Positions 38,601-49,500 of a DNA stretch of 64,000 nucleotides are shown in pieces. Each line of letters begins with the position of its first letter. The stretch's first letter is position 1. The DNA lies in NCBI RefSeq assembly GCF_001949145.1, contig NW_019091397.1:1643661-1707660 (forward strand), given 5' to 3'. A model generated the notes under the pieces. It searched no databases and was not told where the DNA came from. It worked only from the letters and a program-made list of their open reading frames with translations. Source of the stretch: Acanthaster planci (Eukaryota > Echinodermata > Asteroidea > Valvatida > Acanthasteridae). The translations under genes were made by a program, and so were the position numbers.

Positions 38601-41600
38601 CCCCGCCCCCCCTGAAATAAAGTGAAATACTTTTAATCTGCGCCTGTGTTTTCTAACTGCCATTCCCATGTTTTAGTTGTAAGTAAAGCTGATGTTGATT
38701 TTCCTCGGACCAGAATAAATCTTGGTGGAATGTTTTAGCGTCCTTCAAGTGCTCATTTTTAATTCCCTGCTTGTTTGTTGTACAGATTCTCGGAAGGAGG
38801 ACTTGGACGCCGATTTTGACCGTGAGTTCCTGCAGGACCTGAGAGAGTTGAAGATCCTCATCAGCGACAAAGACGCCAGCGACCAGCACAAAGGGTACAT
38901 GACAGCTGGTTTCACAGGGAGTGTATTCATTACGGTTTATTTTAAAAACTGAACAAACAAGTCCAAAGACTAACAATGTCTGATTTACAATACAAAAGAA
39001 TAAAGTGTTGTAAAATAAAGATTACAGGCCCCCCAAGGGAGTATTATAAGAATATATGTAAGACGGACTGAAAATTATAATAGATTAAATATTGGAAAGG
39101 TAAACAAATCACCAAATTAAAAACACGAAAATTTTAGACAACTACCAGCATTCAGTAGCGTAGCCATGAATGGTATCAGAGATTGCTTATATCGCGAGTC
39201 CTTCAACGGGGAATATCGAGCAGTAAAGGTTGCCTAAGAGTGTGACCAGAAATATTTAGACGAGTTGGGGGCAGAAACGAACAATGTCTTTCAGATTCTA
39301 CGAAAGACTTCCCAGATTGCATAATTAGTAGATTGTGTCTAGCAGCTAGAGTCGGGACATTGTAATTATTCAGCAGATCGGCATAGGGTAACATATTAGG
39401 ATAAGCTATCCGCCCTAGGTGAAGTGCACCCCCAATCGGCAAAAGAAAGACTGGTGGTTACAAGCGGGTTCTTGCACGCGTGCTGCATGTACACAAAGAC
39501 CATACAAGCTGGAAAAAATTAATTACACAGCCTCAGCATGCTCCGTGTCAAATGCGCATAAACGCACCTCATGGCGCGCCTATGCGCTGAGTACCAAAAA
39601 GACATGCCCTCTTTTGTTCTACTCGGAGCGGATTAGGCGGAGTGCTCGTTTCTGCACACGTATGATTATGTGTAATTATCTTGTGTATTCATAGCTGTTG
39701 CTGACATTTTTAACCTCTCAATGCATCAGATTGGCTGTGGTTTAAAAAGACAGTTATTGTCTAGTCATCTAAACAGGCCCTCCATGTCAGAGTGAATTGT
39801 TGCCATTTCTGTGTTCCTAGCTCCGTATTTGTGAGCAACTGCATGTACACGCACCCAGAGTGATAATGGACCTCTTGACTGTTTGCGTTGTTAATGCCCT
39901 GCAAAATTTGCCCAAGATGAAATATGTTTGGCATTAGCATATTCACAGAGCTATAGAAATAGGCTTTTTTAAGAGCCCCCCCCCTTGCCGTGCATGTTTG
40001 TATACCTGTAGGGTGCCCGTAAGTCAGCATGCCAAGCGTTTCACTGCATTAAGGGGACCATTACATGTTAGGTCCCCACAATGTCTGCATTTCAACAGGT
40101 GCATAGTCCCCACAACGTGGTAACAAGTAAAGTGCGTTCTTAGCACTGTGAATACTGGAGTGCCGGATGAAGTGTCCACTGCAGTAGAAAGACATATTTC
40201 ACTGGGCGTGCTGTGTGCATATGTACATGTATACATTTAAAATTTTGCATTTGTGTACATTTTCAGGTGACCAAGAATCTCTCGTCAACAAATCTCAAAT
40301 TTGTGCTTTCATCATAGCCAAACATTTTAAAAATAATTCTAAAACCAAGACGCTACTTTTTCCCTGTATAGCCGTCAAAATGTTAAATATAAGCACTGTT
40401 TTTAAGATGCTGTAATGTATTTCTAAATGCTAAGTTAAATTTTTAATAATTTAAATAAATTCTAATTTATAGGTTAATTTCTGCTGCTCTGAAGGGCAAG
40501 ATAACAGAGAAGGCACATGCAGACATTGAATCTAATTTTAAGGTGAGTCTAGGCAAAACAGAACTTGACCAAACTCTAGCATTCAACTCTGTTGAAGCAC
40601 CTTTCAAATGCAGGTTAAGTTTGAGTGTCAGCTATTTGTCGACCATTTGTCGATTTTGCCTGGTACCCAGGATATGTTTTGTGGACAGGTTACCTGGTAA
40701 AACTGAACAGGTGTCAACAAATGGTCGTGGCTCAAACTTGCGCATAGTTGACAGACAAGGCAGCAAATGCAATATGGCTAATATCAGTGGTGTAAATACT
40801 TCAACTTCATACTTTTGTGCTCTCTTTCAATGTGGGATGCAACAGGGAGGCATCAAGGGAATCACTTCTGAACAGTCTTTACAATACATTTTGGCACAGA
40901 ATGCTCCCTTAGCAGAAAGTAACAGTACTGGATTTTTATGGCTGTAGCTTTTACAACTCCAAAAGTGTAGAGGAAAGTTCCCCGCAATGGAAGCAAACAG
41001 CACACTTACTGTTAGGGAATCTTCTCAATGGAGCTTTATATGTAGATAGCAAAGGGCTTTCAGTTTAGTAAAAAGTTTTTAAAAATGTAGAAAATACAGT
41101 TTTCAAAGTCGGTGGTATTCATAGAATTAGACCAGTCATCTTCCTTGGTTTTCCATTCTCCAATCCAGAGTTGTGTATCGGACATGTGTATAGGATTGTG
41201 ACACAGGGTCACATGAGGCCATTTTGTTTCCAAATTTTGCTTGTTAGTGTGCTTGGGGTTGGACTAATAGAAAAGCAAAAAGACAGGTCAAAGTGGGACG
41301 TTGTCTTTTGTGTAGATACACATCCAGTATGCCTACAGGGGTGCACTTTGTAGTGACTTCCAAAATGGTTTGCAATCTGAAGTTGTTGCAACCCTCCTTG
41401 TTCACACTTCTGCTTTGGTTCAGCTTCGGAAAGTAAACATAAAGTTATGCAGATATGTCCGAGTTGGCACGAATGAGCGTACATGTTATTAACACAGAAA
41501 TGTTACCTAGTGACTGTTTGTTCTGAAGGCAAGGCCATTCTTTGCAATTTGCTTTTGAAGAATCTTTCCCGGGCCATCGTCAGTATTGCAAGCGGCATGA

Positions 41601-43972
41601 TCCACTCTAGGGAGCTTCGAGATTTCTTCAATGACGTGGTAGAGAAGGTAGGCCCTTGCTTTTGTTCTGGTTTTATTTTTTCGGGGTAAATTTTACTTCG
41701 TTTATTTAGGGGTGAACAGGGGACTGTTTTATGGAACTTGTTAAGTCCTAACATAATGTTGAACATAGAAAACTCCACATTGCAAATGCAAACGAGTCGC
41801 CAGGCAATTGCCATGGTGTTGTGTGATGCATATTCAGACATGCAACTTTTCCTTATGTCAGCTGATTACCTTTTGTATGCTGTAACAAACTGAAGAAAAC
41901 TGTAAAGTCCTATGCAGTTCATAACTTCCTTATTTCTATGAATTTCCAGTTTCGTGGCTATGTATTACAGATACCAGGTTCTCACACTGCCCCGTATATC
42001 TGTTCATCAGCTTCAGAAAAGCATTTTGCATAAGTTGTTGCCAGTGTCTTTTTGATGGAATTACATTCACATTCTGCCGGTTCATCGTGGCATGCGTAAG
42101 CTTGGGTTGTTTGTGCACAGGAAACTTGAATTTATATACAAGTGGTTAATGCGTGCTGTGAGTGAAATGTGCCTGCGTCTTCTCCCGCTGTCCTTCTCAA
42201 GCTTACCATATCCCATTTACACTGGCAATGAAGTAATTGTAGTCCCTAAATTAGTGTTTGAATCTGTTGAGCTTAGCAAGAAATGTCTAACCAAGTGATT
42301 AAAGAAATGCCTAAAAACAGTGCCTTATTTGGGGGACCAAGACCAGTTGAGCTGACAAGCTTGTAGAGTTCAACTGAATCTCATCGTTAAGTAATACTGA
42401 CACCACAATTGTTGACTGAAGTAATGTAGATTTACAGTTTAGTAGTTGCTGAAGTCATGGTCAAGAGTGAGGAGAAGTAGGCAATATTTCTCACAAATAC
42501 AAGTGTCCTAACTTTCTCTGAATTTCACAGCATCAGTATTGAGGTAAAATTGGAAAGACAAGTACAATCTAATGTACCAAGGCAAAGTACTTTGGTAGCG
42601 ACCAAAGGGAGATAAATGTCTCCCTCTGTTGTCATGTACCAGTATATGTCTACAAATCGCGAGGGGCAAAATAATTCTCAGATAAGTTGTGGTTTGTCTT
42701 TCCCTTAGATTATTGAGCCTACGAAGCAAGCTCAGTGGAATGGCAATGATATGGCACTGTTCTTGAAATGCTACACCTCCAGTAGTTATCAGATAGAAGG
42801 AATGGGAAGGTGGGTCGACTTCTATTCAAATGGACACAGTATACGGATATTGACTGCTTTGAGTTGCAAAGCCAAGGAAAAATAGATGCTCCATAAGGCC
42901 TGTTCACACTGCAGGGCCAATCTCCGGGAAATAAATCCCCCGGGAAAAACGGGGAAGTTTGAAAGGTGCTGCATTACAATACTAACTTACCATGTAAATT
43001 ATTTGTGACCCTGTGACCTTTTGAGATTATGGCTCAACACACTAACTGTGGACGCAAAAAAGGTGGGGTAAGTTCAAATCTGCCAACCTTCACACTAGTT
43101 GCTTTTCCCTGGGAATAATGTTAACCCCCGGGGTTTTCTCCTGTAACCCCACCCCCGAGCAGGGATAAATATTTCCCTGGGAAAAGTTTTCTTTGGAAGT
43201 GTGAACAGACCGACCGAAATTCCCCAGCAATTTCCCGGGACATTCCCAGGGAATTTGTCTAGTGTGAAAGCCCCTATAGCTCACCAAGGGAGGCTAGGTT
43301 TACGGCACCACATGATAAAGCACTCAGTATTTGTTTTATAATGTCTCTCCCACAGATTCTTCGTGACAAAAGTGATAACTGATTAATTTAATACTGCTAA
43401 TGAAAGCATTAGTTTTATTTGAAGCTTGACTTAGATCTTCTGCTTGCAGTACATGTATTTTCAGCACTCACACGAAGTGAACAAAATTCCAATTGTCCTT
43501 ATTCCACCTCTGAAAATATATGGGTAAAATGCGGTTTTTTTTTGGGGGGGGCAGGGTTTTTATCCAGGATTGCAATATCTGCCTGTATTTTTTCCATCCA
43601 AGGTTAAAACTCGCCTGTCCTCTCTAAGGAAGGTTTTGAAACTGACATCAGTTGATGCCATCAGAGGTCCATATATCAATTGCACTCCGTAGTGTGGAAG
43701 GAAATGTGAAGACTTGTTCACCAGTGCAAAAAGATTTAAGTAAAAAGAATTGCTAATTTTGACTCAGCAAAATTGCCTGTCCGGACTTAGTTCTGCCCGT
43801 CCTGTGAACAGGTGGCCAGATGATGGGGGGATGAGGGAGCATAACTGTGCAGAGGATAATACGTTGAGTTTATTTTGGTCCATTTCTCCATAGGCACAGC
43901 CGGCTGCATGCAACACTGGAACGCTACATGACCACCCTGACCAAATGCATCCTGCGCATGTACCACAGCTGA
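32601..43972 (+). CDS. FIBP: FIBP, acidic FGF intracellular-binding protein
   Basis: Ten exons: 32601-32688, 34427-34625, 35572-35698, 36419-36519, 37058-37191, 38786-38894, 40473-40542, 41561-41647, 42709-42809, 43894-43972. They join in frame to 364 residues, the length of the human long form. Landmarks matching human FIBP are the start ([20 protein letters not shown]), [77 protein letters not shown] and a C-terminal RYMTTL..ILRMYH. FIBP binds internalised FGF1 and has been linked to mitogenic signalling and mitochondria; no enzymatic motif is known. The first intron holds palindromic repeats and intron 3 holds a minisatellite. The stop lies in a short last exon. Its neighbour UBXN1 is convergent. 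Confidence 0.95.
33322..33440. mobile_element. Palindromic MITE, family 1, copy 2 (shortened)
   Basis: The left arm (CTAAATAGGTTTGCGG..GCACCATGGATATATCTC..GTGGGGTTCTGAAAAGAA, with gaps) matches the left arm of the element at 22335. The right arm is reduced to about 30 bases (TCTTTTCAGAACCCCACATG) pairing with the left. It lies in intron 1 of FIBP and shows that this element is dispersed. Confidence 0.75.
33946..34005. repeat. Short hairpin repeat, related copy at 37545
   Basis: CTAACAGTCCTCAATCCTCC pairs with an inverted GGATTGACGACTGTTAG around a 10-base loop. The word order GTCCTCAATCCTCCA ... GGGTTAATGAT recurs at 37545-37600 in FIBP intron 5, so this is a small dispersed foldback. It is non-coding. 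Confidence 0.55.
35725..36130. repeat. Dispersed C-rich element with expanded ~20-bp minisatellite
   Basis: The outer parts match the element at 13960. Between about 35857 and 36090 a ~20-bp unit (GTGCCCCCCATAGGATGCTG and variants with ATTGG or GATGATG) is tandemly repeated about a dozen times. One ambiguous base (n) occurs at about 36026, probably an unresolved join within the array. It lies in intron 3 of FIBP, just after exon 3. The open frames on the - strand here ([10 protein letters not shown] repeats) are repeat translation only. Confidence 0.9.
37545..37605. repeat. Second copy of small hairpin repeat
   Basis: GTCCTCAATCCTCCATTGG ... TAGGATTTAGGACTCTTA ... GGGTTAATGAT repeats the word order seen at 33946-34020. 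Its arms still pair imperfectly. It lies in FIBP intron 5. Confidence 0.5.
38039..38163. mobile_element. Palindromic MITE in FIBP intron 5
   Basis: TTAGCCTTTATTCAAGGCATGTGTGGC (split here; 38039-38065) is inverted at 38137-38163 (GCCATGTGTGCCTTGACTAAAGGCTA). The inner segments CACCTCTGCCATTGG and ACCAATGCAGTGGTGCA also pair, so most of the 125 bases form one hairpin. Confidence 0.7.
40616..40740. mobile_element. Palindromic MITE in FIBP intron 7
   Basis: Left arm 40617-40666 (AAGTTTGAG...ACCATTTGTCGA...CCTGGTACC) pairs with right arm 40688-40739 (GGTTACCTGGTAAAACTG...AAATGGTCGTGGCTCAAACTT) around a ~20-base centre. It begins 75 bases after exon 7. An open frame through it is not protein-like. 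Confidence 0.65.
42897..43276. mobile_element. MITE-like element with GGGCTTTCACACT-type ends, last FIBP intron
   Basis: The left end AGGCCTGTTCACACTGCAGGG and the reverse complement of the right end AGGGGCTTTCACACTAGAC are imperfect inverted repeats. Between them lie multiple CCCGGGAA and TTCCCTGGGAA words in both orientations. It is non-coding; superfamily not assigned. Confidence 0.55.
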
Positions 43973-45941
43973 TCTTTATGTTCAGTGTCACTCAAGAAAA
44001 AACAAGCATTACAGACTCTGTACAAAGAAATGGAGATGGTGCTGTGTGGCCTCTGCTCCCAAGAGCCAGCATGGACCCATTTGGCGCCACTCTGCAAGCT
44101 GGCAGTTTTTAACGGAATGTGCACAAGTCCTGTAGCATCATCTTTGCTTGAAAAGGAAGGCAACCGAGTCTGGTTGCACAGAGGCAGTGCCATCAACATT
44201 TCCTTTGATAACAGCAGTCTTGCACATTTTTACTGCCAGGGTTGTCTCGATGTTTGGCAGTCCACACTGACTGGGTGTATACTACAGATGTCATGTTCCT
44301 CAAACTTTGTGTAATCTTTAATCAGAACTGCTGAGTTACATGTACCATCCATTATAGTGCGCCACATCGGAGTTTTGAAGTGGTTTAAAAGCTCCTTATT
44401 GGTACATGACTTGGTCCAAATCGTCATTTCACAGTGGTGCCAACAGCATACATGTAGATTGGGGAGGAAATGGGGAAAATCCCTGTCTTTTTACCAGGGA
44501 GTACGGGCTGAAGAATTATCCACTAGATTATCAAATGAACCACTTATTATGCCATCTAAACTGCCTTTGGCACAGGTTTTTTTATGCAAACTTGACAGTC
44601 AACTTTTGTTGCTTCTCTACGCCCCCTCCACCCCTCTCCCCATTGGCAGATTCAATCTACGCTGTCTGTCAGTTCACCCAAAGCCAAAAACTACATCAGG
44701 TAGCAGTCATAACCTTTAGTTCCGACATGTTAAAACTGTGACAACTCTTAAAGAGTGAGGAAACCAAAAGGCCCACAATGCTCTAAACTGATGTGATTTA
44801 ATGTGTTAATATTGGAAGGATTTCAAAACAGTGTATGTGTATACATGTATATATGGGAAATTACATAAATTGCTTTTACTAAATCTTGCCTTGTGTGCAG
44901 TCAGAAGGAAGTGATGAAGTTAAAACTACGTATTCAGTTTGATAAGAGCCCATAGCCTGTGGGAGATTCTATTCATAAAAGTACAGTGAAAATCACATGT
45001 ATTACAAGGAGTGAACATGTTCGATACTTGCTTACATGCTGACCGTGCATGTATGCGACCCATTTTGAATGATGTGTTGAGACCGACAATGAAGCTGCAT
45101 GTGTTCGCCTAGTTAGCAGGCTGCCTTGGTATATTTGTATGGATCTCCACAGTACATGAATTGCGTGCTCCTGACCTTTTCACTTGTGTCATGTGAAATT
45201 GGGAGAAGTTTGTGGGTTTGGAGTCTTTAGCCATGCAACTGAGAATTCAGGGGAAGCAAAGGGAAATCTCAGCAGCACAGACTTTTGTAGTGTTTTCCCA
45301 GTTTGTAATTGCACAAGTGGGAATTAAAAAAGAAATCGGCAGATATATTCAAGTAAAAAACTATACAGCTAAACCATCAATGCACTTCAAGGTACATGCA
45401 CACACACGGCTATGAGTTCCAATTGTCAGATTGTTCCGTGCATATTAAGCCACTTGCATCCAATCACTCATAGTCCATATGTCAAGGTCCATATTGCACG
45501 ATGCATCAGGACTAGAGGGTTTGGATACATGGAAAGCTGTAGGCCAGGTGCCAATGCCAGAGACGTTTAGTATGTATGAATGCAGGCTTAGCCTAGCTTG
45601 CTCAGGAGTCTTTTGAAGATTATTGACTGAACAGCACACAGTGGAAGCAAGCCCCTGCCAGCCAGAACAAGTTCCTACGTGTTACACACAAATGAGAGTA
45701 GGCAAGGTTATTGGTTCTAGAAAGTCTCTATTAAAGACTTCTTGACATTTATTCTGTTCATGACTTGGGAAAGTATCGCTGCGAATACGACTGTAAAAGT
45801 TACTGCAATCTCCTTCAGATTGTAAATAACGTCAGTGACATACACAATAACTTTATATTGAAATGCTGAGAATTTTGTTTATTTCATGGAGTGTGTGCAG
45901 TGGCAACATTCTGTCACATTACAAGTTTTTATAGTTGAGAC

Positions 45942-45947
45942 AATAAA
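45942..45947 (+). terminator. Candidate polyadenylation signal, FIBP
   Basis: AATAAA on the + strand about 1.97 kb after the FIBP stop. It is the clearest signal before the UBXN1 3' end, but a closer non-canonical site cannot be excluded. Confidence 0.35.
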
Positions 45948-46189
45948 AGAAACCGAAATCCAAGAACATGACTGTTATGCCAAGAATGTTTACAAGTTCA
46001 CATGGGACCAGGATACGGTGTACATCTAACGCATTGGGCCGCAGAAGAAAGAATGAAAGCTCTTTGTTCAATTGTGTAATTCAAATCTAAAATATAAATT
46101 CCGGATTTTATTCACCCCAAATCGTCCAAAAATGCATTAGTATAGATCTATTGTCAAAATTATTATGAACAGGAACAAAGAATGTTCTC

Positions 46190-46195
46190 TTTATT
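46190..46195 (-). terminator. Candidate polyadenylation signal, UBXN1
   Basis: TTTATT on the + strand is AATAAA on the - strand, about 377 bases past the UBXN1 stop codon. A second one lies at 46107-46112. Either would give an ordinary 3'UTR. Confidence 0.45.
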
Positions 46196-46571
46196 CCAAT
46201 AACCAAAACAGTTTAAAAACATTTCAATGATTAGAAATCTTCTATGCATAAGAAAGCTCTGAGTTCATTTCATACGTACACGTACTGATGCCTTGGTCTG
46301 TTCCAAAATTAACAAAAACCCCAACAGGAAATGCTATCACAATGCGCTGTATGTTCTCGGTATTTTTTCATTTATGTGTGAAGATCATACGTGTTCCACA
46401 GAAATGGTTTGCTTTTTTTTCACCACCCTCCACTGGATGTGATCTAGAAGAGTGAAACAGCCATCAGAGGACAGCTCGGAAATTGGGTCTTGTGGTGCAG
46501 ACGAGGTAAAGACATTAAGCTCCACAGGAAAGTGATGAATGCAGATGAACCAGGGGACAAGATACCAGCCA

Positions 46572-49500
46572 TCATGACGCTGGCTTTGTCACTATGAGGA
46601 CGGCAGAAGGCACCAGACCTGAAGAGGTTAAAAAAAAGTTATTTAAGCCACTGTTTACTCAACCGTGCACTTGGACATTGTTCCACTAACCACAGATAGA
46701 GAATTACACCACAAACTACTGAGTGCATTTCTCTCGCCAAAACTGTCTTGGATTTTAATGTACAACTTCTAAGCATCCAACACACAAATCATGAATTTAT
46801 CAAGCAACAGGGGAAACTGAACAGAAGCGTTACCCCAACTGCTTTTCCCAGTTTCCATGTTGCATACATGTTCATTTTTCATGTGTCATGCTTCCTGGTT
46901 CTCAAGCAAGTTCTCTGAAATATATCCGTCCGCAGCTAGGAAGCAGGGGAGTGAAATGGTTCACCAAGCAAGGCCGATTCCTTCCTAAAAGAGCCACATG
47001 GACACTTTTTGGACAGATCACTGACAGGATAGGACTCCGTGTCTCTTTAATATCAGGTTATTACGCTTCATCAGCAAATCACCTAGTTCTTTGAGCGGTT
47101 TCTCCATGTCCTCCTCTGTGAAGACTTTCTTGGGAAACGTGGTCATCAGGCTGAAGGGAGCACTGCTCCCGTCCGTCCGGTTGAGCTGGACGAAGAGCCT
47201 GACCGCCGCCAGCTGCTCCGAGACTCCAAATGAGTTGGTGAGTGCCGAGCCGTTGGGAAGTCGGATCTGAGTGAGAGGAAAGACGTCCAGCTTGAGACTG
47301 CTGAGTATCACAACTGACGCTGTCAAGCGAGGGCAGTGTTTTCAATGAGGCAGTTCAGTATTCCAGCACGTATGCACAATGTGAAGCACATTCAAGAGCA
47401 TCAATACGCATGTGTGAGGTCCGCCATATCAGCTCAGCCAGAAGCCAACTAATACGCACTGAACATGTTCAAACTCGCGTGGCATTGCTTTGCTCTCAAA
47501 TGACCTTACCTAAATGAAACACCAATTTGACTCATCGTACCTTGGCTCATTGTAAATCAATGGGGAGCCTCAACATTTTGCGCCTGGGAGGTCCATTTCA
47601 TCAGAAAGCCAAACTGAATGATACCGCAAAAGGAACAGTTTAGTTTGCTCTTTCTAAACAAAAACCACATCACCGGTACGAAAACACTGACCTTAAAGAC
47701 TCTCCTTTTGTGCGGTCAGTCAAGGATGCTTGGATTTACAACAGTGAAGCAATTTCGGTCTTATTACATGCATCCCAAATCAACTCTGAAGGCACTTTCA
47801 TTACATTGTACGTCCTTGTGCTCTTTCTCTTGAAGGCCGGGAGAAACGACAATCTGAGTTACAGCTGGGTCATGACCTGACACACTTCACACTCTGGCAC
47901 ATCAATATCAAACTCATTCTCTCGTCATTCGGGCCAATCATATGCAGAGAGCAGCGGCCCACCACTTGTCACTGAAACTATTTTGACAGAGACTGAAAAT
48001 GAGTCTAGCGGGCAGATGGAAGACTGCAAAACGTTCTCTGTACCTGAAGTCTGGTCGTGTCGTACTCCTTCTTAGGTGCTGCAGTGGCAGTTACAGCCGG
48101 AGGGGCAGCGGGTTGGGTGGGGGGCTTTGGCTGGCTAGCTTCGGCAGACACCTTGCCGTACCTTGCTGCTCTCTCACGCTTGTCTCGCTCTATTTCCTCT
48201 TTTACTCTCTGTCTTCAATTTCAGTGAACCAACAAGAAAAGGCTCGTACATAACTGATCAGTCACTCTGCATCAACACCCTCCGTGGTAAATGTAAAACC
48301 ATTTACAGTCATTTTCCTTTCGCAGGTTTTTTAAGTGGGCAATCTGAACTACTCAACATACTCTTCAAACATAACAAAACCCACTTCAAAAGTTTTGAAA
48401 ATGGTCACTGTTTGTCTTTCACAACGCATTCACGATGAAGTGTCGTCAACTCTACACCTCAGAGATTCTTTGGGACAATTCTAAGACTACTACAATTCAA
48501 TGGTGTACAGTAATCAAGTGGCACAGTCAAACTGATGAATGGAACACAGGTTCTACAATCATGAAATCCACCAATTCATATTGACTTGTTTTTTCTTTTT
48601 TCCTCCGCAACATTTTCTTGTCCTCACCTCGCAAGGCGTTCTTCCTGTTTTTCCCGTTTCTTCAGCTCGGCTAACTTCTTTGCTTCATCCAATTCCATCC
48701 TTTCAACCAAAATTTGTTGAAACGATCTTTAACTTTCAAATTGGAAAAAGTGCTCTTAATTTGCCAATACACTGTGTACTGTCTGTGGGTAACACTGGAC
48801 TGAACATGTACACCAAGGTCTTAATCTAGGCTGTTATAACAACAGTGGACATTAGACTTTAAAGTAATTGATTTTTATATTTTAAAAGTCTATCCCTTTA
48901 TTTGTCTTGTGTACATCGTTTTTAGAAATAAAGAGAACTAATTTTTTACGAAAAGTTTTGTATCAATTTTAAATCCAGATAAGTGCATGTGGTTTAACAT
49001 TGTTTATGAAATTTTTTTTCATATATTACATAAAATTCAAATGGCAGTTCTTAATAATGAAAGAGATCGCTTCATTTCTGGTCCTAGAATAACCATTCAA
49101 AGGGCCATTGCGTCTGCTACCTTAAAGAATTTTTAGACGTCTCTGGGCATGGAAGGAGTCATGAGCAACAGCATTAAGGAATGGGACGCTCACTTTTGTT
49201 TCATCTCCACCAGCTCTCTGCCCTGTTTCCGGCGGAGTTTCTCCCTCTCAACTGCCTCCTTTTTCTCCTGTTCTGCCTTCTCCTTCTGTCGCTGTTTCAT
49301 TCTTTCTTGCAGCCTGCAACCAGGATAAGAAAGAATGTGTTCCTGGGCCTGTTTAGAGCTGCAGATAGTAAGAAGCACATCTTAGGTTGACCGATGAAAC
49401 TGATCGGAAGCCTTCCCCACTGAACGACGACTGACTGGAGCCTACAATTGGAGCCTGCGCTGTGCAGAACAAAGCTCTCTCACAGGACACCATCTTTGTA

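Larger units (their letters stand above)
43973..46571. other. Convergent intergenic region, FIBP and UBXN1 3' ends
   Basis: The two genes converge here, so both 3'UTRs lie in this interval. AATAAA on the + strand (45942-45947) could end FIBP, and TTTATT at 46190-46195 and 46107-46112 gives AATAAA on the - strand for UBXN1. The FIBP and UBXN1 transcripts may come within about 250 bases of each other. I see no further gene; open frames of 60-120 codons here are not protein-like. Confidence 0.5.

Noticed and set aside
44357-44741. Overlapping 110-120-codon frames downstream of FIBP
   Set aside because: Two overlapping frames of equal length without protein-like composition, in the probable FIBP 3'UTR.
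48200-48215. UBXN1 exon 9 starting at 48208
   Set aside because: This acceptor breaks the frame with the preceding exon; starting at 48212 gives RQRVKEEIERDK, matching the family.
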